NCBI RefSeq assembly: GCF_001668575.1 | Contig: NZ_LZMD01000040.1 | Span: 1-64,000 of the forward strand | DNA length: 64,000 bases | Reading direction: 5' to 3' | Origin: Mycobacterium sp. 1164985.4 | GTDB lineage: Bacteria; Actinomycetota; Actinomycetes; Mycobacteriales; Mycobacteriaceae | Part shown: positions 51,987-60,410 of the stretch, in pieces | Layout of the letters: each line of letters opens with the position of its first letter | Position numbering within the stretch: position 1 is the first letter of the stretch | Made by a program: the position numbers and the translations under genes | Notes under the pieces: model-generated | What the model saw: the letters and a program-made list of their open reading frames with translations, nothing else | Told to the model about the DNA's origin: nothing | Databases searched by the model: none

Positions 51987-53596
51987 GTGAGTGGACGATC
52001 GGGGCCGTTCTCGACGCGATCGCCCACGCGGTACCCGACCGGTTGATGACGGTGTGCGGCGACCGCCGCAGCACGTTCGGTGAGTCGGCCGACCGCACTC
52101 GCCGCCTCGCGAATTACCTGGCCGCACAGGGGTTGGGCGCGCACCGTGAACGCGACGAACTGCAGAACTGGGAGTGCGGGCAGGACCGCGTCGCGCTGCT
52201 CATGCACAACGATCTCTATCCCGACATGGTGATCGGATGCCTGAAGGCCCGCACGGTCCCGGTCAACGTCAACTACAACTACACGCCGCGCGAGGTCGCC
52301 GAACTCCTCGACTACCTGCGCCCCCGCGCGGTGATCTACCACCGTTCGTTCGGTCCAAAGTTCGCCGACGTGTTGCCTCCCGCGACGGCGGACCTGATGA
52401 TCTCGATCGACGACGACCCGTCCGTTCGAGAGCTCGCCGACGCCATCACGCTCGATGACACACTGGCGCAGGGTGATTCCGACGTCGACATCGCCGCGTC
52501 ACCCGATGACGTCATGATGGTGTGCACCGGTGGGACCACCGGCCGGCCCAAGGGGGTGATGTGGCGCCAGAGCGACACCTATGTCATCTCGATGAACGGG
52601 GGCGACCACGAGTCGGTCGACGAGATCCACGCCAAGGTCGCGCACGGCGGACAACCGTGGTTCGCGGTTTCGCCGCTGATGCACGCGGCGGGAATGTGGA
52701 CCGCGTTCGCGGCCTTGCTCAACGGCCTGCCCGTGATCCTGTATGACCAGACGCGATTCGATCCGCGCGCGGTGCTGGAAACCGCGCAGCGCGAGAAGGT
52801 CGGCTTGATGACGATGGTGGGCGACGCGTACGCCGCACCGCTGGTCGAGGAGCTGCGCCGCGGCTCCTATGACCTGTCGTCGTTGTTCGCGATCGGCACC
52901 GGCGGGGCGGCCACCAACCCGAAACACCAACGCGCGCTGCTGGATCTGCTGCCCCAGATCACGCTCATCAACGGTTACGGATCGTCGGAGACGGGAAACG
53001 TCGGGTTCGGCCGCAGCCAGCGCGGTGAACAGAAGGACACCTTCGAGTTGCGCGAGGGTGCGCTGGTGCTCTCCGAGGACTACCAACGCTTCCTCGCACC
53101 CGGCGAGGACGAGATCGGATATGTCGCGCGCGGCGGCCGTATTCCGCTCGGCTACTTCGACGATGAGGCGGCGACACGTCGCACCTTCCCGGTGGTCGAC
53201 GGTCAGCGCGTGGTGATCTCGGGTGACCGGGGATCGCTCGCCCCCGACGGCACGCTGCGGTTGTTCGGACGCGATTCGTTGGTGGTCAACACGGGAGGCG
53301 AGAAGGTGTTCGTCGAGGAGGTCGAGGAGGTGCTGCGCGCGCACCCGGCGATATCCGACGCCCTGGTCGTGGGGCGGCCGAGCGAGCGGTGGGGTGAGGA
53401 GATCGTCGCGCTGGTGGCGCTCAACGATGGCGCCGAGGCCGCTCACGAGCCGTTGCACGCCCATTGCACATCGAGCCTGGCGCGGTTCAAGGCGCCGAAG
53501 GAGTTCATCTTCGTCGATCAGGTCCGCCGCCTCGGAAACGGCAAGCCGGACTACCGCTGGGCCAAAGCCGCTGCGACACAACAGGTGAACGCATGA
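51983..53596 (+). CDS. AMP-dependent acyl-CoA synthetase (FadD19-like group)
   Basis: A 537-residue ligase. The phosphate loop VCTGGTTGRPKGVMW has GG in place of SG, a variant seen in FadD17/FadD19-type sterol side-chain ligases; INGYGSSETG, VVISGDRGS and GRDSLVVNTGGEKVFVEEVE follow, and NGKPDYRWAK holds the lysine. It activates an acid with a bulky, perhaps ring-bearing substituent. Starts and stops overlap the neighbouring genes by four bases on both sides. Confidence 0.9.
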   Translation: MSEWTIGAVLDAIAHAVPDRLMTVCGDRRSTFGESADRTRRLANYLAAQGLGAHRERDELQNWECGQDRVALLMHNDLYPDMVIGCLKARTVPVNVNYNYTPREVAELLDYLRPRAVIYHRSFGPKFADVLPPATADLMISIDDDPSVRELADAITLDDTLAQGDSDVDIAASPDDVMMVCTGGTTGRPKGVMWRQSDTYVISMNGGDHESVDEIHAKVAHGGQPWFAVSPLMHAAGMWTAFAALLNGLPVILYDQTRFDPRAVLETAQREKVGLMTMVGDAYAAPLVEELRRGSYDLSSLFAIGTGGAATNPKHQRALLDLLPQITLINGYGSSETGNVGFGRSQRGEQKDTFELREGALVLSEDYQRFLAPGEDEIGYVARGGRIPLGYFDDEAATRRTFPVVDGQRVVISGDRGSLAPDGTLRLFGRDSLVVNTGGEKVFVEEVEEVLRAHPAISDALVVGRPSERWGEEIVALVALNDGAEAAHEPLHAHCTSSLARFKAPKEFIFVDQVRRLGNGKPDYRWAKAAATQQVNA

Positions 53597-54429
53597 CCGC
53601 CCGCGCCATTGACTGCCTGGTCAACGTCCACTTCGGCGAGACCGAACAGCAGCCGACGTGGATGCTCAAGGTCCGCGACGACTACTTCAAGGGTCCGGAG
53701 TCGATGTTCGCGCCCGTCGACATGGGCGAGCTGCTCGAAGAGATGGACGAGCAGGGGGTCCAGAAGGCGATCCTGATGGACAGCATCGCCAAACCGTCGA
53801 CGACGGCGCGCAAGTTCGTCGACGCCAGACCGGATCGGTTCGCACTGGCGATCGGCGGCGTCAACCTGCTGCGACCGATCCCGTCGCTGCGGGAGCTGGC
53901 ATCCGTCGTCAACGACCTGCCCGTGGCGTATGCCGCTGTGGGGCCGAGCTTTTGGGGTGACGGACAGTACCCGCCCAGCGACGCCGTCTACTACCCCCTC
54001 TACACCAAGTGCGCCGAGCTCGAATTGCCGTTGTGCATCAACACCGGCATCCCCGGCCCGCCGATCCCCGGCGAGGTGCAGAACCCGATCCATCTGGATC
54101 GGGTCTGCGTGCGGTTCCCCGAACTCAAGCTTTGCATGATCCACGGCGCCGACCCGTGGTGGGACGTCGCGATCCGCCTGCTGATCAAGTACAAGAACCT
54201 GCGCTTGATGACGTCGGCGTGGTCGCCGAAGCGGTTGCCCGAGAGCCTGCTTCACTACATGCGCACGCGAGGGCCCGACAAGGTGATCTACGCGTCGGAC
54301 TGGCCGGTGCTCAAGATGCGCCGCGTCGTGCCCGAGGCGCTGGCCCTTGACCTGCCGGCCGAGGTGCTGGACAACTACTTGTACAACAACGCGCAGGAGT
54401 TCTTCTTCGGCGCCGACAAGGAGCAGTGA
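53593..54429 (+). CDS. amidohydrolase family protein, short form
   Basis: A 278-residue amidohydrolase 2-type protein with DCLVNVHFGE at the N-terminus (instead of DxHxH), LCMIHGADPWWDVAIRLL and YASDWPVLKMRR, which gives histidine and aspartate metal ligands. It may be a decarboxylase or lactonase of the pathway, or a partner of the longer amidohydrolase at 50733. The ATG at 53593 overlaps the ligase stop. One N-terminal histidine is replaced, so activity is uncertain. Confidence 0.83.
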   Translation: MTARAIDCLVNVHFGETEQQPTWMLKVRDDYFKGPESMFAPVDMGELLEEMDEQGVQKAILMDSIAKPSTTARKFVDARPDRFALAIGGVNLLRPIPSLRELASVVNDLPVAYAAVGPSFWGDGQYPPSDAVYYPLYTKCAELELPLCINTGIPGPPIPGEVQNPIHLDRVCVRFPELKLCMIHGADPWWDVAIRLLIKYKNLRLMTSAWSPKRLPESLLHYMRTRGPDKVIYASDWPVLKMRRVVPEALALDLPAEVLDNYLYNNAQEFFFGADKEQ

Positions 54430-55475
54430 TGGACCGTTACGAACTGCGCAGGCTCGACTACAGCCTGTCCGAGGACCACCAGGCGCTGCAGGCCGCGTAC
54501 AAGGACTTCTTCAAGACGCACTGTTCGATCGAAACCGTCCGCGCCGCAGAGCCGACCGGCTTCGACAAGAGCCTCTGGGAGCGGCTGTGCACGATGGGCG
54601 CGACCACGATGGCACTGCCCGAGGACGTCGGCGGCGACGGCGCCACGCTGGTCGACCTGACCCTGGTGGCCGAGGAGATCGGCCGTTCACTGGCGCCCGT
54701 GCCGTGGATCGACCACGTGAGCGCGGCGCGTCTGCTCGGTCGACTCGGCGCGGTCGACCCCGACATCGTCAGCGGCCAACAGATCGTCGGTCTGGATCCC
54801 CAGCAGGACAGCGCCTCCGGGGTGCGTCTACTGCCGAGCGGATCGGTCGCCGACCACATCGTCCTGCGCGACGGTGACGACATCGTCAAGCTGACGTTCG
54901 CCACCCGGCCCACCAAGGTCGACAACATCGGCCGGCTGCCGATGGCGTGGATCGACCCGGCCGCCGCCGACAGCCGGACCGTCCTGGCGAGCGGTCCCGA
55001 CGCGCTCGCGGAGTACCAACGGGCACTGGACGAATGGCGGGTGCTGACGGGGGCGGCGCTGGTCGGCCTGGTCGAAGAGACCATGACGATCGCGGCCGAG
55101 TTCTCCAAGACCCGCTATACCCTCGGGGTGCCGATCTCGACACTGCAGGCGATCTCGCATCCGCTGGCCAACATCGCGATCACGGTGCAGGGCGGGCGCA
55201 ACCTGGCGCGCCGCGCCGCGTGGTTCCTCGACAATGAACCCGACGAGCGGCCCGAACTGGCGCCGTCGGCGTTCGTCTTCATGGCCGAAGAGGCATCCAA
55301 GGCGGCCACGATGGCGGTGCAGGTGCAGGGCGGGCTCGGGGTGTCGGCGGAGGCCGCCGCCAGTGCGTATCTGCTGCGCGCCCGCGGTTGGGCGCTGGCC
55401 GGGGGAGACCCGGCCGCCGCTGCCAAGTACATCGCCGGCATCGTCGCGGCTCGCGAGAGCGGAGAGGGCAAGTAA
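54429..55475 (+). CDS. acyl-CoA dehydrogenase-like subunit, small
   Basis: A 348-residue FadE of the small type. The FAD-binding helices are partly recognisable (AALVGLVEETMTIAAEFSKTRYTLGVPISTLQAISHPLANIAI), but the flavin beta-domain motifs TEPxAGSD and the EIQ segment with the catalytic glutamate are absent. The next gene is a normal FadE, one base overlap (TAATG). It fits the beta subunit of an alpha2beta2 dehydrogenase such as those for sterol side chains. Confidence 0.85.
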   Translation: MDRYELRRLDYSLSEDHQALQAAYKDFFKTHCSIETVRAAEPTGFDKSLWERLCTMGATTMALPEDVGGDGATLVDLTLVAEEIGRSLAPVPWIDHVSAARLLGRLGAVDPDIVSGQQIVGLDPQQDSASGVRLLPSGSVADHIVLRDGDDIVKLTFATRPTKVDNIGRLPMAWIDPAAADSRTVLASGPDALAEYQRALDEWRVLTGAALVGLVEETMTIAAEFSKTRYTLGVPISTLQAISHPLANIAITVQGGRNLARRAAWFLDNEPDERPELAPSAFVFMAEEASKAATMAVQVQGGLGVSAEAAASAYLLRARGWALAGGDPAAAAKYIAGIVAARESGEGK

Positions 55476-56668
55476 TGGATTTCTCACGGGTCGAACTCTC
55501 CGACGAGGACCAGGCCTTCCTCGAGGAGTCGCGAGCCTTCCTGTCAGAGATCGTCACCGAGGACGTCATCCGTCGCGACCGCGAGACCGGCGACAACTTC
55601 GACGAGGGCGTCCATCTCGCGCTCGGCAAGGCCGGATACCTTGCGCGCGAATGGAAGGCGGAGTCCGAAGGCGGGTTCAACCGGATCCGGCGCCGCATCT
55701 GGGAGTTGGAGAAGCGCCGGGCGCACGTGCCGTGGGTGACCTTCGGGACGACGGCGATGATCGCCCGATCGGTCGACAAGTTCGGCTCGCCCGAGCTCAA
55801 GGCCGAGGTGATGCCGCGGGTGTACACCGGCGAGGTCCGGCTCTGCCTGGGCTACACCGAACCCGAGGGCGGATCCGACGTGGCCACCTGCAAGACCAGG
55901 GCCGTGCGGGACGGCGACGGGTGGATTATCAACGGCTCGAAGATGTTCACCACCGGCGCCCACAACTGCCAGTACGTCTTCCTGATCACCAACACCGACC
56001 CCGACGCGCCGAAGCACAAGAGCCTCACCATGTTCCTGGTGCCGCTCGACTCGCCGGGAATCGAGATCCAGGGCATCCGCACCGTCGACGGCGACCGGAC
56101 GAACATCGTCTACTACAGCGATGTCCGCGTCGACGACAAGTACCGCCTCGGCGAGGTGAACGACGGCTGGACGGTGGTGCGCGAACCACTCAACGTCGAG
56201 CACGGCGCGGTGGAAGCGGCCGTCGACGGTCTGCAGGACGTCTCGATCATGATGCACCAGGCCAACACGATGGCCGCCGCGGTCGACAAGGCCGCCGCGC
56301 TGGTCGCCGAGCCGGATCCCAACGGCCGCAAGTTGATCGACGACGGATCGGTGGCATACCGGTTGGGACGCAGCGTCGCCCGCATGGAGGCGGCCTTCTC
56401 GGCCACCAGCATCTTCGGGAGGGTTGCCCTGGCGCAGACGATGCGCGACATCTCCCCGGACTTGATGGACCTGCTCGGCACGGCGTCGTCGCTGCCGCTC
56501 GGCACCGACGGAGCGATCGACGACGGCGCCGCCGAGTACGTGTACCGCTTCGCGCCGCTCGTCGGGATCTACGGCGGGACGCTCGAGGTGTTCCGCAACA
56601 TGATCGCGCAGTACGTTCTCGGGTTGGGCAAGCCGGCATATGCCCCGCCCGTCAAGAAAGCCTCCTAA
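55475..56668 (+). CDS. acyl-CoA dehydrogenase
   Basis: A 397-residue FadE with LCLGYTEPEGGSDVATCKT, GSKMFTTGAHNCQYVFLIT and the C-terminal VGIYGGTLEVFRNMIAQYVLG. The catalytic position is G-G-T-L-E-V, as in steroid-type FadEs where E is shifted. Linked to the small FadE by TAATG overlap. The pair probably desaturates one CoA intermediate of the 48-64 kb route. It is followed by a family B repeat. Confidence 0.9.
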   Translation: MDFSRVELSDEDQAFLEESRAFLSEIVTEDVIRRDRETGDNFDEGVHLALGKAGYLAREWKAESEGGFNRIRRRIWELEKRRAHVPWVTFGTTAMIARSVDKFGSPELKAEVMPRVYTGEVRLCLGYTEPEGGSDVATCKTRAVRDGDGWIINGSKMFTTGAHNCQYVFLITNTDPDAPKHKSLTMFLVPLDSPGIEIQGIRTVDGDRTNIVYYSDVRVDDKYRLGEVNDGWTVVREPLNVEHGAVEAAVDGLQDVSIMMHQANTMAAAVDKAAALVAEPDPNGRKLIDDGSVAYRLGRSVARMEAAFSATSIFGRVALAQTMRDISPDLMDLLGTASSLPLGTDGAIDDGAAEYVYRFAPLVGIYGGTLEVFRNMIAQYVLGLGKPAYAPPVKKAS

Positions 56669-56678
56669 CGCCGATTTC

Positions 56679-56740
56679 GGCGAGCGCGCGTGTTTGCACA
56701 CGACACGCCGCGTAACCTCGACAGTTTCCGCACGCTCGTG
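56679..56740 (+). repeat. palindromic intergenic repeat, family B, copy 1
   Basis: About 60 bases. CGAGCGCGCG pairs with CGCACGCTCG at the other end and GTGTTTGCACACGACACGC is the core. It occurs between the FadE and epimerase genes. Copies 2 and 3 (inverted) lie at 62601-62729. Confidence 0.6.
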
Positions 56741-56758
56741 CCCGAGGAAGGCGCACAT

Positions 56759-57787
56759 ATGTCTGAACCGACAGCAACGCCGTCCGCCCGCCGCGCATTG
56801 GTGATGGGTCCGAGCGGTTTCGTCGGTTCGCACGTCACGCGCAAACTCGTCGAGCGCGGCGACGACGTGCGGGTGTACCTGCGCAAGACGAGTTCGACCG
56901 TGGCCATCGACGACCTCGACGTCGAACGGCGCTACGGCGACCTGTACGACGACGAAGCCCTTCGCGCGGCAATGGCCGACCGCGACGTCGTCTACTACTG
57001 CATCGTCGACACCCGGTTCCATCTGCGTGACCCGGCACCGCTGTTCGAGACCAATGTCAACTGCCTGCGCCGGGTGCTCGACGTCGCGGCGAAGGCCGGC
57101 CTGCACCGATTCGTGTTCTGCAGCACCATCGGAACGATTGCGCTCGGCGACCGACGTCGGCCGGTGACCGAGGACATGCCGTTCGACTGGGGCGACAAGG
57201 GCGGGGCATACATCGAGTCGCGCCGCCAGGCCGAGGAACTGGTGCTGTCCTATGCTCGCGACCGTGGCTTGCCCGCGGTGGCGATGTGTGTGTCGAATCC
57301 CTACGGACCGCTCGATTTTCAGCCGCACCAGGGACTGATGGTGCAGTATGCCGCGTTGGGCAAGATCCCCTTTTACATCGAGGGGGTGTCAACCGAGGTG
57401 GTCGGCGTCGAAGACGTCGCCGAGGCCTTCCTGCTCGCCGCCGAACACGGCAAGGTGGGGGAGCGCTACATCATCTCCGAGAGCTACATGCCGATGCGAG
57501 ACATGCTGACGACGGCGGCGAAGGCGGTCGGGGCGAAACCGCCGCGGTTCGGCGTCCCGCTTCCCGTGGTGTACGCGACGGTCTGGGTCACCGCCCTGGC
57601 CGCTCGGCTGGTGCGGCGGGAGATCCCGATGAACACCACCGGAATCCGCCTGTTGCACATCATGGCGCCCGCGGACCACAGCAAGGCGACACGCGAACTC
57701 GGCTGGCACCCGCGGCCCACCGCCGAGTCGCTCGAGCGGGCCGCGCGATTCCACGTCGAACAAGCAAGAAAGACGGCTGGCGAATGA
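56759..57787 (+). CDS. NAD-dependent epimerase/dehydratase, 3beta-HSD-like
   Basis: A 342-residue extended SDR: ALVMGPSGFVGSHVTRKL (14-31) binds NAD, and YIESRRQAEELVLSYA contains an altered catalytic pair (Tyr to ...IESRRQ, where YxxxK is usual). The C-terminal half has a PHQGLMVQYAALGKIPFYIEG substrate region as in 3beta-hydroxysteroid dehydrogenase/cholesterol dehydrogenase-like enzymes. ATG at 56759 has GAGGAAGG upstream; the frame before it is repeat sequence. The lack of a clear YxxxK lysine leaves activity open. Confidence 0.82.
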   Translation: MSEPTATPSARRALVMGPSGFVGSHVTRKLVERGDDVRVYLRKTSSTVAIDDLDVERRYGDLYDDEALRAAMADRDVVYYCIVDTRFHLRDPAPLFETNVNCLRRVLDVAAKAGLHRFVFCSTIGTIALGDRRRPVTEDMPFDWGDKGGAYIESRRQAEELVLSYARDRGLPAVAMCVSNPYGPLDFQPHQGLMVQYAALGKIPFYIEGVSTEVVGVEDVAEAFLLAAEHGKVGERYIISESYMPMRDMLTTAAKAVGAKPPRFGVPLPVVYATVWVTALAARLVRREIPMNTTGIRLLHIMAPADHSKATRELGWHPRPTAESLERAARFHVEQARKTAGE

Positions 57788-58272
57788 CCGAAGCCGACCT
57801 CGTCGAGATCGAGGCAATCAAACAGTTGAAGGCGCGCTACTGCCGCCTCCTCGACACCAAGGACTGGGCGGCGTGGCGCACTCTGTTCGCCGACGACTTC
57901 CTCAGTGACACTTCGCCCGCCGGCGGCAAGGAGATCCAAGGCGCCGACGAGTTCGTCGCATTCACCCGCAAGAGCCTGCGCAACCAGGCCACGGTGCACC
58001 AGGTGCACGCTCCCGAGATCGAACTGACTTCGCCGACGACGGCCCGCGGTGTGTGGGCACTCGAGGACGTCGTCCGGTTCGGGCCCGGTGTCAACCTGCG
58101 CGGCTACGGCCACTATCACGAAACCTACGAGAAGGTCGACGGACAGTGGCGCTTCAAGACCTCGACGCTGACCCGGCTGCGTGAAGACGTCTTCAACGGC
58201 CTTGTCGCCGTCTACATCTCCGACCGGATCCGCAAGCTGATCCTGAAGGCCTCGCGTCGCGCTCTGAGGTGA
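57784..58272 (+). CDS. SnoaL-like (NTF2-fold) protein
   Basis: A 162-residue NTF2-like protein: EIEAIKQLKARYCRLLDTKDWAAWRTLFADDFLSDTSP (10-47) is a typical SnoaL/hydroxylating-dehydratase opening, followed by the strands EIELTSPTTARGVWALEDVV and HETYEKVDGQWRF. These proteins are often isomerases or dehydratases of cyclic ketones. It overlaps the epimerase stop (ATGA), which suggests that both act on one substrate, for example as dehydrogenase and isomerase. Confidence 0.83.
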   Translation: MTEADLVEIEAIKQLKARYCRLLDTKDWAAWRTLFADDFLSDTSPAGGKEIQGADEFVAFTRKSLRNQATVHQVHAPEIELTSPTTARGVWALEDVVRFGPGVNLRGYGHYHETYEKVDGQWRFKTSTLTRLREDVFNGLVAVYISDRIRKLILKASRRALR

Positions 58273-58278
58273 CGGCGG

Positions 58279-59103
58279 TCAGGACCGGATGAACTCCAGC
58301 AGGTCGGGGTTGACGACGTCGTGGTGGGTGACGAACGCCCCGTGCGGATAACCCGGGTACGTCTTCAGCGTGCCGTTCGGCAGCAGCTTCGCTGACAGCA
58401 AACCGGAATCCTCGTACGGGACGATCTGATCGTCGTCACCGTGCATCACCAGAACCGGAATGGTGATCGTCTTCAGATCCTCGGTGAAGTCGGTCTGCGA
58501 GAACGCGACGATGCCGTCGTAGTGCGCCTTGGCGCTGCCCATCATGCCTTGGCGCCACCAGTTTTCGATGATCGCCTCCGACGGCTCGACCCCGGGCCGG
58601 TTGAACCCGTAGAACGGACCGGCCGCCAGCGAGCGATAGAACTCCGACCGGTTCGCGGCCAGCTGAGCCTGCAGATCGTCGAACACCTCCTTCGGCTGGC
58701 CGCCGGGATTGGCGCCGGTCCTGACCATGATCGGCGGGACCGAGCTGATCAGCACCGCCTTGGCGGCGCGGTCCTGCCCGTGGCGCGCGAGATACCGCGC
58801 CACCTCGCCGCCGCCGGTCGAATGGCCGATGTGCACCGCGTCGCGAAGGTCGAGATGCTCGACGACCGCCGCGAGATCGTCCGCGTAGTGGTCCATGTCG
58901 TGACCGTCGGGTACCTGGGCCGACCTGCCGTGTCCGCGGCGATCATGCGCGACCACTCGGTAACCGTGCTGCAGGAAGAACAGCATCTGCGTGTCCCAGT
59001 CATCGGCCGACAGCGGCCATCCGTGGCTGAACACGATCGGCTGGCCCGAACCCCAGTCCTTGAAGAAGATGTCGACGCCGTCGCTCGTGGTGATCGTGGG
59101 CAT
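58279..59103 (-). CDS. alpha/beta hydrolase (non-haem chloroperoxidase-like)
   Basis: A 274-residue alpha/beta hydrolase. The nucleophile elbow is [11 protein letters not shown] with Ser in the middle, [11 protein letters not shown] gives the acid, and YPHGAF the histidine. [31 protein letters not shown] is the conserved opening of the cofactor-free haloperoxidase group. It probably hydrolyses esters or lactones. It converges with the SnoaL gene and ends six bases after it. ATG has GGAGGAGC upstream. Confidence 0.88.
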   Translation of the reverse strand: MPTITTSDGVDIFFKDWGSGQPIVFSHGWPLSADDWDTQMLFFLQHGYRVVAHDRRGHGRSAQVPDGHDMDHYADDLAAVVEHLDLRDAVHIGHSTGGGEVARYLARHGQDRAAKAVLISSVPPIMVRTGANPGGQPKEVFDDLQAQLAANRSEFYRSLAAGPFYGFNRPGVEPSEAIIENWWRQGMMGSAKAHYDGIVAFSQTDFTEDLKTITIPVLVMHGDDDQIVPYEDSGLLSAKLLPNGTLKTYPGYPHGAFVTHHDVVNPDLLEFIRS

Positions 59104-59199
59104 GCTGGCTCCTCCTGGGTGGAACGTCAGGCTATGCGCACTTTGCCACGCTCGCCGCCCTTTCGCGCGGGTTCCGGAACGCGCTCAGCTGGTCCACGG

Positions 59200-60345
59200 T
59201 CACCTCGTCAGGACGGTCGCGGCCGCGGTCCCGGGTGCGCCGTAGAGCTGAGCGAAGCCGACCTTCGGCTCGCCGGGAACCTGGCGATCGCCTGCCTCGC
59301 CACGGAGTTGCCGCACCAACTCGTGGATCTGGCGCAGGCCCGACGCGCCGATCGGCTCGCCGTTGGCGATCAGCCCGCCGTCGGTGTTGATCGGCAGTGA
59401 CCCGGTGATCTCGGTGGCCCCGTCGGCGAGCAACTTCTCCTGATCCCCGTCAGCGCAGAACCCGCACTCGGCCATGTGGATGATCTCGGCGCCTGCGTCG
59501 GTGTCCTGTAACTGGATGACGTCGACGTCCTGCGGTGCCACACCGGCCTTTTCAAACGCCGCCCTCGCGGCGTAGACGGTGGGCGCGACGTCCTCTTCCA
59601 CGGGCGCGAACGTCGTATTCACCTCGTAGGCACCGTACTTGCGGGTGCGGACCTCGACCGCCCGCAGGTACACCGGCTTGGAGGTGTAGCGCTCGGCGAT
59701 GTCGGCGCGGCACATCACGACGGCGGCCGCGCCCTCATCGGGAGCGCAGAACATGTACTGCGTCAGCGGATAGTTCAGCATTGTGGAGTTGAGGATCTGC
59801 CCTTCGGGGATGGGCTTGCGGCGGAACGCGTTGGGGTTCAGCGCGCCGTTGCGGAAGTTCTTGGCGGCAACCTTGGCCAGCGTCTGCTGGGAGATGCCGT
59901 GCTCGTGCAGGTAGCGGTTGGCCTTCATCCCGAAGAACTGGGTGGTGAGGTACTGGCCGTTCTCGGCGTACCACTGTGGCATGCCCACCAGTGCGGGGTC
60001 TTCGGTGAAGGCGCCGCGCGGATGCTTGTCCAGCCCGATCGCGATGCCGATGTCGTAGTCGCCGAGTCGGATGCCGTCGGCGCACGCCTTGGCGGCGCTG
60101 GCCGCGGTGGCGCAGGCGTTGAACACGTTGGTGAACGGGATGCCCGACAGCCCGACCATGCCGACGATCGCGTCGGGGTTGGCGACGGTCCAACTGCCTC
60201 CGGTGGCGAACTGGACGTCTTTCCACTCGACACCGGCGTCGGCGACAGCGGCGAAGATCGCGTCGACCCCCATCTCCATCGCGGACTTACCCTCGAAGCG
60301 TCCGAAGGGATGCAGTCCGACACCGATGATCGCCACGTCGTGCAT
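59200..60345 (-). CDS. thiolase-like lipid transfer protein (SCP-x type)
   Basis: A 381-residue thiolase superfamily member without the full set of catalytic residues: Cys78 (NACATAAS) is present, but the usual NEAFA is replaced by QLQDTDAGAE and the GHP motif by GEPIGASGL. This is the pattern of SCP-x/Ltp2-type proteins, some of which catalyse retro-aldol steps with a DUF35 partner. No DUF35 gene is next to it here. It diverges from the molybdopterin oxidoreductase with a perfect palindrome between them. ATG 60345. Confidence 0.85.
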   Translation of the reverse strand: MHDVAIIGVGLHPFGRFEGKSAMEMGVDAIFAAVADAGVEWKDVQFATGGSWTVANPDAIVGMVGLSGIPFTNVFNACATAASAAKACADGIRLGDYDIGIAIGLDKHPRGAFTEDPALVGMPQWYAENGQYLTTQFFGMKANRYLHEHGISQQTLAKVAAKNFRNGALNPNAFRRKPIPEGQILNSTMLNYPLTQYMFCAPDEGAAAVVMCRADIAERYTSKPVYLRAVEVRTRKYGAYEVNTTFAPVEEDVAPTVYAARAAFEKAGVAPQDVDVIQLQDTDAGAEIIHMAECGFCADGDQEKLLADGATEITGSLPINTDGGLIANGEPIGASGLRQIHELVRQLRGEAGDRQVPGEPKVGFAQLYGAPGTAAATVLTR

Positions 60346-60381
60346 GCCCGATCCTCTCTGGTCAACCCGATCCGACGTGTA

Positions 60382-60398
60382 ACTGTAACTCTTACAGT
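60382..60398. promoter_or_regulatory. 17-bp palindrome between thiolase and molybdoenzyme
   Basis: ACTGTAA, three bases, TTACAGT: all seven arm positions pair. It sits 13 bases before the molybdoenzyme GTG and 37 bases before the thiolase ATG. Its left half is identical to that at 47821-47837, pointing to one TetR for both. Confidence 0.6.
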
Positions 60399-60410
60399 AT
60401 CGTAATCGGC

